NCBI GenBank assembly: GCA_964367935.1 | Contig: CAYIYZ010000003.1 | Span: forward strand, 155,120 to 219,119 | DNA: 64,000 nt | Source of the DNA: Scatomorpha sp964367935 | GTDB lineage: Bacteria; Bacillota; Clostridia; Oscillospirales; Oscillospiraceae | Direction: 5' to 3' | Shown: piece by piece, positions 53,735-61,145 of the stretch | Layout: each line of letters opens with the position of its first letter | Position numbering within the stretch: the first letter of the stretch is position 1 | Translations under genes and position numbers: made by a program | The notes under the pieces: generated by a model | Told to the model about the DNA's origin: nothing | The model's input: the letters and a program-made list of their open reading frames with translations, nothing else | Databases searched by the model: none

Positions 53735-54729
53735 GTGAGAACAAAAAAGATATACTCTTAGAGATACAAAATCTACGCAAGTACTTCCCCGTCAAGGGGA
53801 CGAAGGGCCCCGGCGTACAGGCTGTGGAGGATGTATCCTTCTACATCGAACGTGGTGAGACTTTTGGTCTCGTTGGCGAGTCGGGCTGTGGCAAGACCAC
53901 TTTGGGACGTACCATTTTGCGTCTGCACGAGCCTACCTCTGGCAAGATCATCTATGACGGCGAGACTATATTCGAACGTGAGCCGACTGATAAGAAGGCT
54001 AAGGCTGTCAACATGTTGCCCTTTAGGCGCAAGATGCAGATTATTTTCCAGGACCCTTCAGCATCACTCGACCCTCGCATGACTGTTGGCGAGATCGTCG
54101 GCGAGGCGCTTGATATCCACAAGCTCTTTCCCAATAAGGCTGAGCGTGGTGAGCGCATCAAGGAGCTACTCGGCATGGTCGGACTCAACACAGAGCACGC
54201 TAACCGTTATCCGCACGAATTTTCGGGCGGTCAGCAGCAGCGTGTAGGCATAGCTCGTGCACTTGCCGTTAACCCTGAGTTTATAGTATGTGACGAGCCC
54301 ATCTCGGCGCTCGACGTATCCATTCAGTCGCAGGTGGTGAACATGCTTGAGGATATGCAAAACGATTTAGGTCTGACTTACCTTTTCATTGCGCATGACC
54401 TCAGCGTCGTTAGCCATATATCCAACCGTATAGGCGTTATGTACCTCGGTAACCTTGTGGAGCTTGCTACCAGTCTTGAGCTAAACAAGAACCCTCTACA
54501 CCCCTATACTAAGACTTTGCTTTCTGCTGTCCCTGTTCCCGATCCCGAGCTTTCACGTTCAAGGCAGAGAATAGTACTTGAGGGCGATATCCCCTCACCC
54601 ATGAATCCCCCTTTGGGCTGTCGTTTCCACACACGTTGCCCATCGGTAATTGACAAGTGCAAGGTGGAGATACCCGAGTTCAAGGAGCGTGCGCCCCAGC
54701 ATTGGGCGGCATGTCACTTGCTCGATTAA
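53731..54729 (+). CDS. oppF: Oligopeptide ABC transporter ATPase OppF type
   Basis: A 332-residue ABC ATPase paired with OppD: GESGCGKTTLGRTILRL, FSGGQQQRVGIARAL and FIVCDEPISALDVSIQSQVV. The C-terminal segment CRFHTRCPSVIDKCKVEIP carries cysteines similar to those in OppD. Last gene of the operon, before a strong terminator. Confidence 0.96.
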   Translation: MSENKKDILLEIQNLRKYFPVKGTKGPGVQAVEDVSFYIERGETFGLVGESGCGKTTLGRTILRLHEPTSGKIIYDGETIFEREPTDKKAKAVNMLPFRRKMQIIFQDPSASLDPRMTVGEIVGEALDIHKLFPNKAERGERIKELLGMVGLNTEHANRYPHEFSGGQQQRVGIARALAVNPEFIVCDEPISALDVSIQSQVVNMLEDMQNDLGLTYLFIAHDLSVVSHISNRIGVMYLGNLVELATSLELNKNPLHPYTKTLLSAVPVPDPELSRSRQRIVLEGDIPSPMNPPLGCRFHTRCPSVIDKCKVEIPEFKERAPQHWAACHLLD

Positions 54730-54753
54730 GGACTAAGTGAATTAAATGTTTTA

Positions 54754-54795
54754 CGCCCTCGTGCTTTGCACGAGGGCGGTTTTTGTTTTTTTATT
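54754..54795 (+). terminator. Rho-independent terminator of the opp operon
   Basis: CGCCCTCGTGC, loop TTT, GCACGAGGGCG, then G plus a long T-rich tract. An 11-bp perfect stem 24 bases after oppF; its T-tail merges with the start of the R4 repeat. Confidence 0.95.
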
Positions 54796-54930
54796 TTTTT
54801 AGTCGGGGCTTTGCCCCGAACCCCTTGGGGATTTCGCCGTCTGCGGACGGCGACTTGGGGCTTTGCCCCAAGACCCCACGATTTTTAAAAAAATCGAGTA
54901 AAACTTTTAATTTGGCTTCGCCGTCTGCAG
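54779..54930 (+). repeat. R4: short copy of the modular hairpin repeat
   Basis: Plus-strand modules after the opp terminator: T/G tract, TCGGGGC-ttt-GCCCCGA, GCCGTC-tgcg-GACGGC, TTGGGGC-ttt-GCCCCAA, CGATTTTT/AAAAATCG, GTAAAACTTTTAA and GCTTCGCCGTCTGC. The first and third stems have swapped flanking bases compared with R3, with pairing kept. The element runs into the 3' end of the lipoprotein gene. Confidence 0.8.
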
Positions 54931-55353
54931 GCTACTTATTTCGATATAGATATCGTTTTCGTCACTTGCATCTTCTGCCGCTACCACCTTGCCCTCAAGC
55001 AAAACCGCTGCCCCGGCCTCAGGTATGTCTATATCAACGCCCTCAGCCATTTTAAGCCTCAGCCACTGCGCACAACATCCGCCCTCGTCCTCTACTATGA
55101 GTGTATACACCGACTCATCACTAACCGCATTTACAAGCACTTCAAACTCGCCTTCTAACCTGATCGTACTTTCATAGTAGTTCTCACTGTTATGCAGTAT
55201 ATCAAATACCTGTCCAAACAACATCGTCGCACTCATTCCCGTCAAATCATGATCTACTCCGGAGTTGCTATCGTCTGTCGTCTCAGTAGTAGAACATGCT
55301 GCGAACACCGACAGCAGCCCCAGTAGTAGCGCAAAAACTATAACTTTCCTCAT
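54907..55353 (-). CDS. Small lipoprotein in the zinc uptake operon
   Basis: A 148-residue predicted lipoprotein: signal peptide with lipobox VFAAC (cleavage before Cys19). The rest looks like a compact beta-rich, possibly OB-fold-like domain (ESTIRLEGEFEVLV, SVYTLIVEDEGGCCAQWLRLK, AAVLLEGKVVAAE, IYIEISSLQ) with a Cys-Cys pair. I do not recognise a characterised family. Its ATG overlaps the znuB stop as ATGA, so it is translated with the zinc transporter and probably Zur-controlled; a role in metal capture or transfer is inferred. Its last seven residues are encoded within repeat R4. Confidence 0.82.
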   Translation of the reverse strand: MRKVIVFALLLGLLSVFAACSTTETTDDSNSGVDHDLTGMSATMLFGQVFDILHNSENYYESTIRLEGEFEVLVNAVSDESVYTLIVEDEGGCCAQWLRLKMAEGVDIDIPEAGAAVLLEGKVVAAEDASDENDIYIEISSLQTAKPN

Positions 55354-56204
55354 ACCGTCACTCTCCTACGCACCTGTGAGAGCGCGCAGGCTATACCAAA
55401 CATCAATATGTTAGCGCACACTATGGTACTACCCACAGGCGTGCCGTACACTATGGACACTAATATGCCGGTTAAAGCACAAAACACCGAAACCACCGCA
55501 GAGCTTATTATCACAGCTCTAAAATTACGGAATATACGCATAGACGCCAGTGCCGGAAACACCACCAGTGCACTTATCAAAAGCGAACCGACTAAGTTCA
55601 TCGCCACCACTATTACCGCCGCTATAGTCACAGCTATGAGGAGATTGTACATAGCCGCATTCACGCCTATAGCCTTCGAGAAATTCTCGTCAAATGTTAT
55701 GGCGAATATTTTATTGTAGAAGAAAATGAATATACCTATCACCGTCACAGACAGCACTATACAGGTCACCACATCCGTCTGCGTCAAAGTTAATATAGAC
55801 GTAGCGCCGAAAAGCGTAGTGCACACATCACCCGCTAAATTCGTGGACACGGAAAATACATTCATAAGCAAATACCCGAGTGCCAGAGAGCCAACTGACA
55901 GCATTGCTATAGCCGCATCTCCGTTTATCTTCGCATTCTGCCCTATACCGAGTAGCAGTATAGCACTCAGCGCCGTTATGGGAAACACTAAAATATCCTG
56001 ATTGCCAAGCTTTAGCACCGACGCTATAGCTATAGCGCCAAAAGCTATATGCGATAGCCCATCGCCTATATAAGAAAAGCGCTTAAGCACAAGCGTTGAG
56101 CCCAAAAGCGAGGAGCACAGTGCCACCAGAACGCCCACCACCAAAGCATATCTCACAAAAGGATAGCTGAGATACTCCACTAATATTTCTATCGTATTCA
56201 TCAT
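55350..56204 (-). CDS. znuB: Zinc ABC transporter permease ZnuB type
   Basis: A 284-residue ABC-3 family permease with about eight or nine helices. RYALVVGVLVALCSSLLGSTLVLKRFSYIGDGLSHIAFGAIA at the N-terminus and LVGSLLISALVVFPALASMRIF later are family hallmarks. It overlaps znuC by four bases. Zinc rather than manganese is favoured by the His-rich binding protein and the Fur-type regulator. Confidence 0.93.
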   Translation of the reverse strand: MMNTIEILVEYLSYPFVRYALVVGVLVALCSSLLGSTLVLKRFSYIGDGLSHIAFGAIAIASVLKLGNQDILVFPITALSAILLLGIGQNAKINGDAAIAMLSVGSLALGYLLMNVFSVSTNLAGDVCTTLFGATSILTLTQTDVVTCIVLSVTVIGIFIFFYNKIFAITFDENFSKAIGVNAAMYNLLIAVTIAAVIVVAMNLVGSLLISALVVFPALASMRIFRNFRAVIISSAVVSVFCALTGILVSIVYGTPVGSTIVCANILMFGIACALSQVRRRVTV

Positions 56205-56872
56205 GCGCCAAGCTCCTCATACAGCTTCTTTGTCATGCACTCCACAGCACAATCGTTTAAGCACAGTATATGGTCTGCATCCGGCATCGCCTCCTGTAAG
56301 CTGTGCGTTATCATGACTATCGTCGTGCCCTCCTCGTTAAGACCTCTCACTATATCGTAAAACTGCTTTGTCGTTTCTATGTCCAGACCTGCCGTAGGCT
56401 CATCGAGTAGTAGTATTTCGCTCGTTGCACAAAGTGCACGTGCCAATAACACCCTCTGCTGTTGGCCGCCCGAAAGCTCACTGTAACTCTTCTTCTCCAA
56501 ATCGCCTATGCCGAGCTTTTCGAGCATGTCACGTGCTAACTTCTTCTCCGACTTTCTGTAAAAAGGACGCAGCCCCATGCGATTTAAACAACCACTCATC
56601 ACCACTTCATACACCGAGGCAGGGAAATCCCTCTGCACATTCGTCTGCTGCGGTAAATAGCCTATATTCACCTTCTTGTCGCCCTTACCTATGAGTACCT
56701 GTCCCTCTATCGGCGGTAAGAGTCCCAAAATCGTCTTTATCAATGTACTCTTGCCCGCTCCGTTTTGACCTATGACGCACATATATGCGCCCGTAGGCAC
56801 GGAAAAATTGACCTCACGGTGCAGTGCAACTTTTCCGTACCCTATCGCTAAATTTTGACAAACTATTTCCAT
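56201..56872 (-). CDS. znuC: Zinc ABC transporter ATPase ZnuC type
   Basis: A 223-residue ABC ATPase: GQNGAGKSTLIKTILGLL, LSGGQQQRVLLARALCA, ILLLDEPTAGLD. GYLPQQTNVQRDFPASVYEVV is characteristic of the ABC-3 metal group. It lies two bases after znuA. Confidence 0.95.
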   Translation of the reverse strand: MEIVCQNLAIGYGKVALHREVNFSVPTGAYMCVIGQNGAGKSTLIKTILGLLPPIEGQVLIGKGDKKVNIGYLPQQTNVQRDFPASVYEVVMSGCLNRMGLRPFYRKSEKKLARDMLEKLGIGDLEKKSYSELSGGQQQRVLLARALCATSEILLLDEPTAGLDIETTKQFYDIVRGLNEEGTTIVMITHSLQEAMPDADHILCLNDCAVECMTKKLYEELGA

Positions 56873-56874
56873 AT

Positions 56875-58011
56875 CTACTCAAGTGCCGCCTTCAATACTT
56901 CTAAATTCTCGCTCATTATCGAGTAATAAGTTACACCGGACGCCAATGCATCGGCATCCACTGACTGTATGGAGTTTAGCTCCAAAATCTCACCCTCCGT
57001 CATCTCACTGTTATCTATAACCGTCTGCGCCAACTCAGACATGCCCTTGTCTATTATCATTACATTATCCAAGGCAAGCTCATTTGTCTTTTCCGCCAAA
57101 AATGCTATGGTCTCAAAACTCGCCTCAGTCTCCGCTGAGCAGCCCTGAAACGCCGCATAGTAATTTATCCCATAGTCGTTCATCAGGTACAAGAAGGGGA
57201 ACCTATCAGCAAACAAAAGCGTGTCACGCTCCGCTGCCGCCACAGCACTCACATACTCAGCGTCAAGCGCCTCTAAACGCTCTATATATGCCGCCGCATT
57301 CGCTCTATATTCCTCTGCATTTTCTGTGTCCAGAAGTACTATCTCATCCGTCAAGAGCTCACAAGCCATCACAGCATTGTTTAAGGACAGCCATATATGC
57401 TCATCATCGTGTCCTACATGCTCTTCCTCAGCATGATCGTGGTCGACATGCTCGTCCGTTGCCGTATCAGCATGGTCGTGGTCATCGTGGTCGTGCTCGT
57501 CGTCGTGGTCGTGTGCGTCGTCGTGGTCGTGGTCGTCGTCGTGGTCGTGTGCGTCGTCGTGGTCGTGCTCGTCGTCGTGGTCGTGTTCGTCCTCCTGCAT
57601 ACCCTCTACCGCAAGCTCCGGCATTACTACTGAGCTTAAACTTTCCATCATGCACACTGTATTAAGCTCTGCGTTATCAGGTTGAGCGAGCAACTCCTCG
57701 ACCCAGTCACTTGACTCTCCTCCGTTATAAATAAACAAGTCAGCACCGCTTATTGTCGTTATATCTTCCATACTCGGCTCATAACTATGTATGTCTACAC
57801 CGTTATCCATAAGCAGTGTCAATTCAACATCTTCAACTCTATCGCCCAGTATCTCACGTGTCCAGTCGTACTCATGAAATGACATGGTAACTATGCTCGG
57901 CTTATCTGTATCCCCTGTTTGTTCCGCAGTCTGTGTCGGCGCCTCTTGCCCACAAGCAGACAACAACATGAGCGCCGCCGCCCCTACAATTAACATACCT
58001 CTTTTTTTCAT
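56875..58011 (-). CDS. znuA: Zinc-binding lipoprotein ZnuA type with long His-rich loop
   Basis: A 378-residue cluster A-I solute-binding lipoprotein; lipobox LLSAC, Cys near residue 20. VTMSFHEYDWTREILGDRVEDVELTLLMDNGVDIHSYEPS gives the first metal-binding His, and GHDDEHIWLSLNNAV the second. Residues about 138-203 are an Asp/His-rich loop of 66 residues with 20 His, typical of zinc-specific members but long. ATG 58011 follows GGGAGCGAG; an in-frame start at 58062 overlaps the repressor gene. Confidence 0.95.
   Translation of the reverse strand: MKKRGMLIVGAAALMLLSACGQEAPTQTAEQTGDTDKPSIVTMSFHEYDWTREILGDRVEDVELTLLMDNGVDIHSYEPSMEDITTISGADLFIYNGGESSDWVEELLAQPDNAELNTVCMMESLSSVVMPELAVEGMQEDEHDHDDEHDHDDAHDHDDDHDHDDAHDHDDEHDHDDHDHADTATDEHVDHDHAEEEHVGHDDEHIWLSLNNAVMACELLTDEIVLLDTENAEEYRANAAAYIERLEALDAEYVSAVAAAERDTLLFADRFPFLYLMNDYGINYYAAFQGCSAETEASFETIAFLAEKTNELALDNVMIIDKGMSELAQTVIDNSEMTEGEILELNSIQSVDADALASGVTYYSIMSENLEVLKAALE
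57462..57597. repeat. Degenerate tandem repeat encoding the ZnuA His/Asp loop
   Basis: A GTCGTG/GTCGTC-based repeat of 6 and 18 bases (plus strand) encodes DHDHDD(A/E/D)H units. It is coding, in frame, and likely to vary in copy number. Confidence 0.85.
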
Positions 58012-58027
58012 TTTCTCGCTCCCAATC

Positions 58028-58426
58028 TTAATTAATCTGCGAACAATTTTCACATTGCCCATATATATACGCCCCGCAATTATTGACGTTAAACTTATAA
58101 TCGTCTCTCGCTATGCCTATTACCATTTTAGATATATGCTCATTGAGATGCACAGTACAGTCACAACTTCGACATTTGAGATGTATTATACCCACACAGC
58201 TACTAGGATTAACGTAATGATAAAGTGCGCCCGTCCTGTTTTTCTCCTCCACCCTACAAATCAAGCCCTCATTTTCCATATCCGCCAAGTTCCTATATAT
58301 AGCGCTCATGCTTATTTCCTTGTCAGCCAATTCATTATACACATCCTGAGCCGACAAACTACAGTGCTCTCTATCCTTAAATAGCTTTAACAGCTTTTTT
58401 CTCTGCTCCGTTTGATACCTATTCAT
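58028..58426 (-). CDS. zur: Fur-family repressor, probably Zur
   Basis: A 132-residue Fur-family winged-helix repressor: RKKLLKLFKDREHCSLSAQDVYNELADKEISMSAIYRNLADMENEGLI, then the regulatory zinc region HLKCRSCDCTVHLNEH and a second C-terminal CxxC (QCENCSQ) for the structural zinc. Being first in an operon with znuACB supports a zinc-responsive role. ATG 58426 has GGGGAAG upstream; longer frames run into the operator. Confidence 0.9.
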   Translation of the reverse strand: MNRYQTEQRKKLLKLFKDREHCSLSAQDVYNELADKEISMSAIYRNLADMENEGLICRVEEKNRTGALYHYVNPSSCVGIIHLKCRSCDCTVHLNEHISKMVIGIARDDYKFNVNNCGAYIYGQCENCSQIN

Positions 58427-58445
58427 ATTCACACTTCCCCGAATT

Positions 58446-58460
58446 TGAGAATTATTCGCA
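58446..58460 (-). promoter_or_regulatory. Fur-family (Zur) operator
   Basis: TGAGAATTATTCGCA (plus strand) is a 7-1-7 inverted repeat with one mismatch from TGAGAAT-n-ATTCTCA. It lies between the -10 element and the start codon of the repressor gene, where binding would block transcription of the whole operon. Confidence 0.85.
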
Positions 58461-58466
58461 TTTATG

Positions 58467-58495
58467 TTAACATTGACTAACCGCATTGTCAAGCA
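58467..58495 (-). promoter_or_regulatory. Promoter of the zur-znuACB operon
   Basis: Minus strand TTGACA, a 17-base spacer and TAACAT, ending just upstream of the Fur-type operator. Coordinates are accurate within a base or two. Confidence 0.82.
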
Positions 58496-58558
58496 CTTAT
58501 TTTCCAAAATAAAAACGCCCGACTGTAAAAGTCGTGCGTTTTTATAAATTCCTGTGTT

Positions 58559-60205
58559 CTAATTCGTACTACCGTATATTGTAAATGTATTCTTACCTTT
58601 TCTCTTAGACTCATACAGCGCCGTGTCAGCACACAAGAAAAGTTCATTGTAGGTAGAACCGTCATCCGGACTTCTCGAAACACCCACTGATGCCGATATC
58701 CTGATAACTTCCCCACTTTCCGCTACATAGTCCTGCAACATAGAAGTGCATATTCTGCCACACACTCTCTCTATCTCTTCTATTGCAATTTCTCCACAGA
58801 TAAATGCAACAAACTCATCTCCTCCGAATCTACCTACATAGTCATTTGCACGGAACACCTTCATCGTCTTCTTATATATTTCTATCAAAATCTCATCACC
58901 CATAGCATGACCCATGGTATCATTAATACTCTTGAAATTGTCAATATCAAACACAAACAGCGTACCATGTCCACCACCAACAAGTTGCGCCTCTACCCTC
59001 GTCTTTATCGCATCTTTATTGTAGGCAAATGTAAGGGTATCACGCTCAGACTTCTCAAGTAAACCAATCTCCGTCATCTTCTCCTCATTGATTTCATCTA
59101 TGGTCAGTAGCGCCAGAACATCATTCGTCTGCTTATCCAGCTTGCTGTTTATCTTTACCCTGTACCACAGAGTTTCCCTTTCATCAAAAGAAATTTCGTT
59201 GCACTCCTTATCCAAAAACAGCTTATAAGACCTGTAATCATACACAAGTTCCGCATTGCCTCGACTCAATTCTAACAGTATGCTCTTAGGTGCGAGCCTC
59301 TCCAATATCAGCAGATCATCGCCATGCACAACAGACTTTAATCTACCATCAACAAACTGCGAAAACGGCATATCTGCAGTGGTTGCCACTTCCACTGAAT
59401 TCGTCATTACACTGACCACTTTATCCTGACTTAAGTTCAGCTCAAGCACCACATCGGCAAAGTTAAACACCGCCGTTTTTAGTATGCTGTCCTTATTTAT
59501 CTTGTGCTCAAGTTCCTCTATTATCTTCTGATACTTCTCCGCCATTACTATCTTGATCATAAAGATCAGTAGCAAATAGAATGTTCCGAGTAATATTGTC
59601 GTCAAAACTATCTGCTGGCCCGCCAAATCCAGCACACCTACATCTAATTCAGACATACGCACATTGTAAGCAAAAAACGCTGTTACTGTGCCCATATTTA
59701 TCAAGATGAAGTTGAGCAATATATTGTTCGCTATTATCTCCTTTACCGCCTTCGGTGGTACAAAAGCATTGAACAATATTAGCACAACTATATGCACAAC
59801 TACACTTAACAAAGTACTCATATACAATGCATCTATATTGCTTGTTATAGAAAACATTGTTGTGGATGTCCCTATAGACACAGCTGCCAATGTTATCGCT
59901 CGTAAAGCGAAATAGTGCATTATACATCCTATGGCGAGTCCGACTACCGCCCTCACTTTATCCTTAAACAGCACAAAACCCTCCACCATAATAACAACGG
60001 CGAAGGCTGCATAGGCATATGACGCTCTCTCACTTAGCAATAACAGAAACAAAGGCGAAATAAGCGCATTAAATAAACATACCGCATATGCAACTGATAC
60101 ATGGAAGCGCTCACTTCTAGAATTGCGCCTCAACAATGTCATCATCAAGCATGAGTGTATAAAAAATATAATTATCTGTATTATTATGTAAGGGTTGTTG
60201 TACAT
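58559..60205 (-). CDS. Membrane-bound GGDEF diguanylate cyclase
   Basis: A 548-residue protein. Residues 1-225 contain about seven hydrophobic helices (MYNNPYIIIQIIIFFIHSCLMMTLL first). A PAS-like region of about 150 residues follows (DVVLELNLSQDKVVSVMTN), and then a GGDEF domain: DIDNFKSINDTMGHAMGDE and VGRFGGDEFVAFI. The active GGDEF is intact and RAND just before it fits the RxxD inhibitory site, so it should make cyclic di-GMP with product inhibition. ATG 60205 has AAGGA upstream; the frame is open further but unsupported. The signal sensed is unknown. Confidence 0.92.
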   Translation of the reverse strand: MYNNPYIIIQIIIFFIHSCLMMTLLRRNSRSERFHVSVAYAVCLFNALISPLFLLLLSERASYAYAAFAVVIMVEGFVLFKDKVRAVVGLAIGCIMHYFALRAITLAAVSIGTSTTMFSITSNIDALYMSTLLSVVVHIVVLILFNAFVPPKAVKEIIANNILLNFILINMGTVTAFFAYNVRMSELDVGVLDLAGQQIVLTTILLGTFYLLLIFMIKIVMAEKYQKIIEELEHKINKDSILKTAVFNFADVVLELNLSQDKVVSVMTNSVEVATTADMPFSQFVDGRLKSVVHGDDLLILERLAPKSILLELSRGNAELVYDYRSYKLFLDKECNEISFDERETLWYRVKINSKLDKQTNDVLALLTIDEINEEKMTEIGLLEKSERDTLTFAYNKDAIKTRVEAQLVGGGHGTLFVFDIDNFKSINDTMGHAMGDEILIEIYKKTMKVFRANDYVGRFGGDEFVAFICGEIAIEEIERVCGRICTSMLQDYVAESGEVIRISASVGVSRSPDDGSTYNELFLCADTALYESKRKGKNTFTIYGSTN

Positions 60206-60239
60206 AATCTTTCGTTCCTTACTAGCTCTGTTCGACATA

Positions 60240-60282
60240 ATGATAACAGTTTTTCTTCCATATTTCAAGTGGCATTTGCCAC
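60240..60282 (-). promoter_or_regulatory. Promoter and palindrome upstream of the diguanylate cyclase
   Basis: Minus strand TTGAAA (60268-60263), 17-base spacer, TATCAT (60245-60240). Directly next to the -35 is the 14-bp palindrome GTGGCAAATGCCAC (60269-60282), placed as an activator or repressor site would be. Confidence 0.65.
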
Positions 60283-60401
60283 ATGGCACAATTTCACACT
60301 CTTGCACAAGCAACTCCCTGCTCTTAACCCTGCTCACCAATTTATTCTTTGTGCATAAAATGAGATGACAGACGTTAACCCTTAAGTTAGGAGGTGTGCT
60401 C

Positions 60402-60629
60402 ATGGAAAACAAAGTAACTGTCGGTACTATATCGAGAACCGCTTTCTTGGCTATTGCACTGCTAAACCAGTTCTTGTCCGCTTACGGTCTTTCTCCTCTG
60501 CCTGTGGAAGACGCAGATATAAATACACTTATTTCGACCGGATTCACTGCAATCGCCGCTCTTGTAGCTTGGTGGAAAAACAACAGCTTTACACAAAAGG
60601 CCATAGAGGCCGACAATAGCTTTAAATAG
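60402..60629 (+). CDS. SPP1-type phage holin-like protein, orphan
   Basis: A 75-residue protein matching the SPP1 holin family: TVGTISRTAFLAIALLNQFLSAYGLSPLP gives one membrane helix, DADINTLISTGFTAIAALVAWWKNNSFTQKAI the second, and a short polar tail. Holins make membrane pores for endolysins. No lysin or other phage gene is near, so it is either a prophage remnant or domesticated. GGAGGTG precedes the ATG. Confidence 0.85.
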   Translation: MENKVTVGTISRTAFLAIALLNQFLSAYGLSPLPVEDADINTLISTGFTAIAALVAWWKNNSFTQKAIEADNSFK

Positions 60630-60637
60630 TCCGAAAA

Positions 60638-60675
60638 AGTACACCCTCGTTTATTACAAGGGTGTACTCATATTT
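60638..60675. terminator. Bidirectional terminator between holin and HxlR genes
   Basis: AGTACACCCT...AGGGTGTACT, a 10-bp stem with an 11-base loop, has T-rich flanks on both strands (CATATTTTTTGTCTT on plus, TTTTTCGG on minus). It serves two convergent genes. Confidence 0.88.
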
Positions 60676-60684
60676 TTTGTCTTA

Positions 60685-61005
60685 TTAGCTTTCGCCCATT
60701 TTGCGCACATAGTCACTGCCCCACTGCGCAAATACATCCAGCACAGGCTTTAGACTGTAGCCTGTCTCCGTCAAACTATACTCAACCCTCGGCGGAACCT
60801 CCGCATACACCACGCGATTTACTAGGCCTTTCTCTTCCATGTCACGTAAATGCGCTGTCAACACTTTCTGTGAAACATTATCCAAGGCCCTACGCAAATC
60901 GCCAAAACGCTTCTTCCCACCCATGAGTTCTCTTAATATAAGTATCTTCCATTTATTTCCTATTAACTGTAAACATACCTCTACCGGGCATTTCGGCAAT
61001 CCCAC
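60685..61005 (-). CDS. HxlR-family transcriptional regulator
   Basis: A 106-residue winged-helix protein: LPKCPVEVCLQLIGNKWKILILRELMGGKKRFGDLRRAL...SQKVLTAHLRDMEEKGLVNR and EYSLTETGYSLKPVLDVFAQWG. The CP near the N-terminus holds the single conserved Cys that senses electrophiles in some members. The start is GTG 61005 behind GGAGGTG; a TTG at 61020 lies inside that site. It is divergent from the amino-acid ABC operon and likely regulates it. Confidence 0.92.
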   Translation of the reverse strand: MGLPKCPVEVCLQLIGNKWKILILRELMGGKKRFGDLRRALDNVSQKVLTAHLRDMEEKGLVNRVVYAEVPPRVEYSLTETGYSLKPVLDVFAQWGSDYVRKMGES

Positions 61006-61083
61006 GGCATTCACCTCCAATAGTGTTAAAAAGTAACTTAATTTCTACAATGTGCCTACTTTACAAAAGTTCTGTATTGCTTT

Positions 61084-61112
61084 ATATTATCATCATATGT
61101 ATTTATTGTCAA
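61084..61112 (-). promoter_or_regulatory. Promoter of the HxlR gene
   Basis: Minus strand TTGACA (61112-61107), 17-base spacer, TAATAT (61089-61084). The -35 is inside the palindrome next described. Confidence 0.85.
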
Positions 61113-61118
61113 TAAATA
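61100..61118. promoter_or_regulatory. Palindromic operator in the HxlR/ABC divergent region
   Basis: TATTTATTGTCAATAAATA is a perfect 9-bp palindrome around one central base. It overlaps the -35 of the HxlR promoter and touches a TATAAT (61117-61122) facing the ABC operon, so one bound dimer could control both. Confidence 0.75.
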
Positions 61119-61145
61119 TAATAATACATCGTTTGGAGGTACATT

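Noticed and set aside
57397..57633. Valine-rich plus-strand frame opposite znuA
   Set aside because: It is the reverse reading of the His/Asp repeat codons, not a membrane protein.
60402..60629. Prophage in the 58-61 kb region
   Set aside because: Only a holin-like gene is present; neighbours are ordinary chromosomal genes and no integrase, lysin or structural gene is seen.
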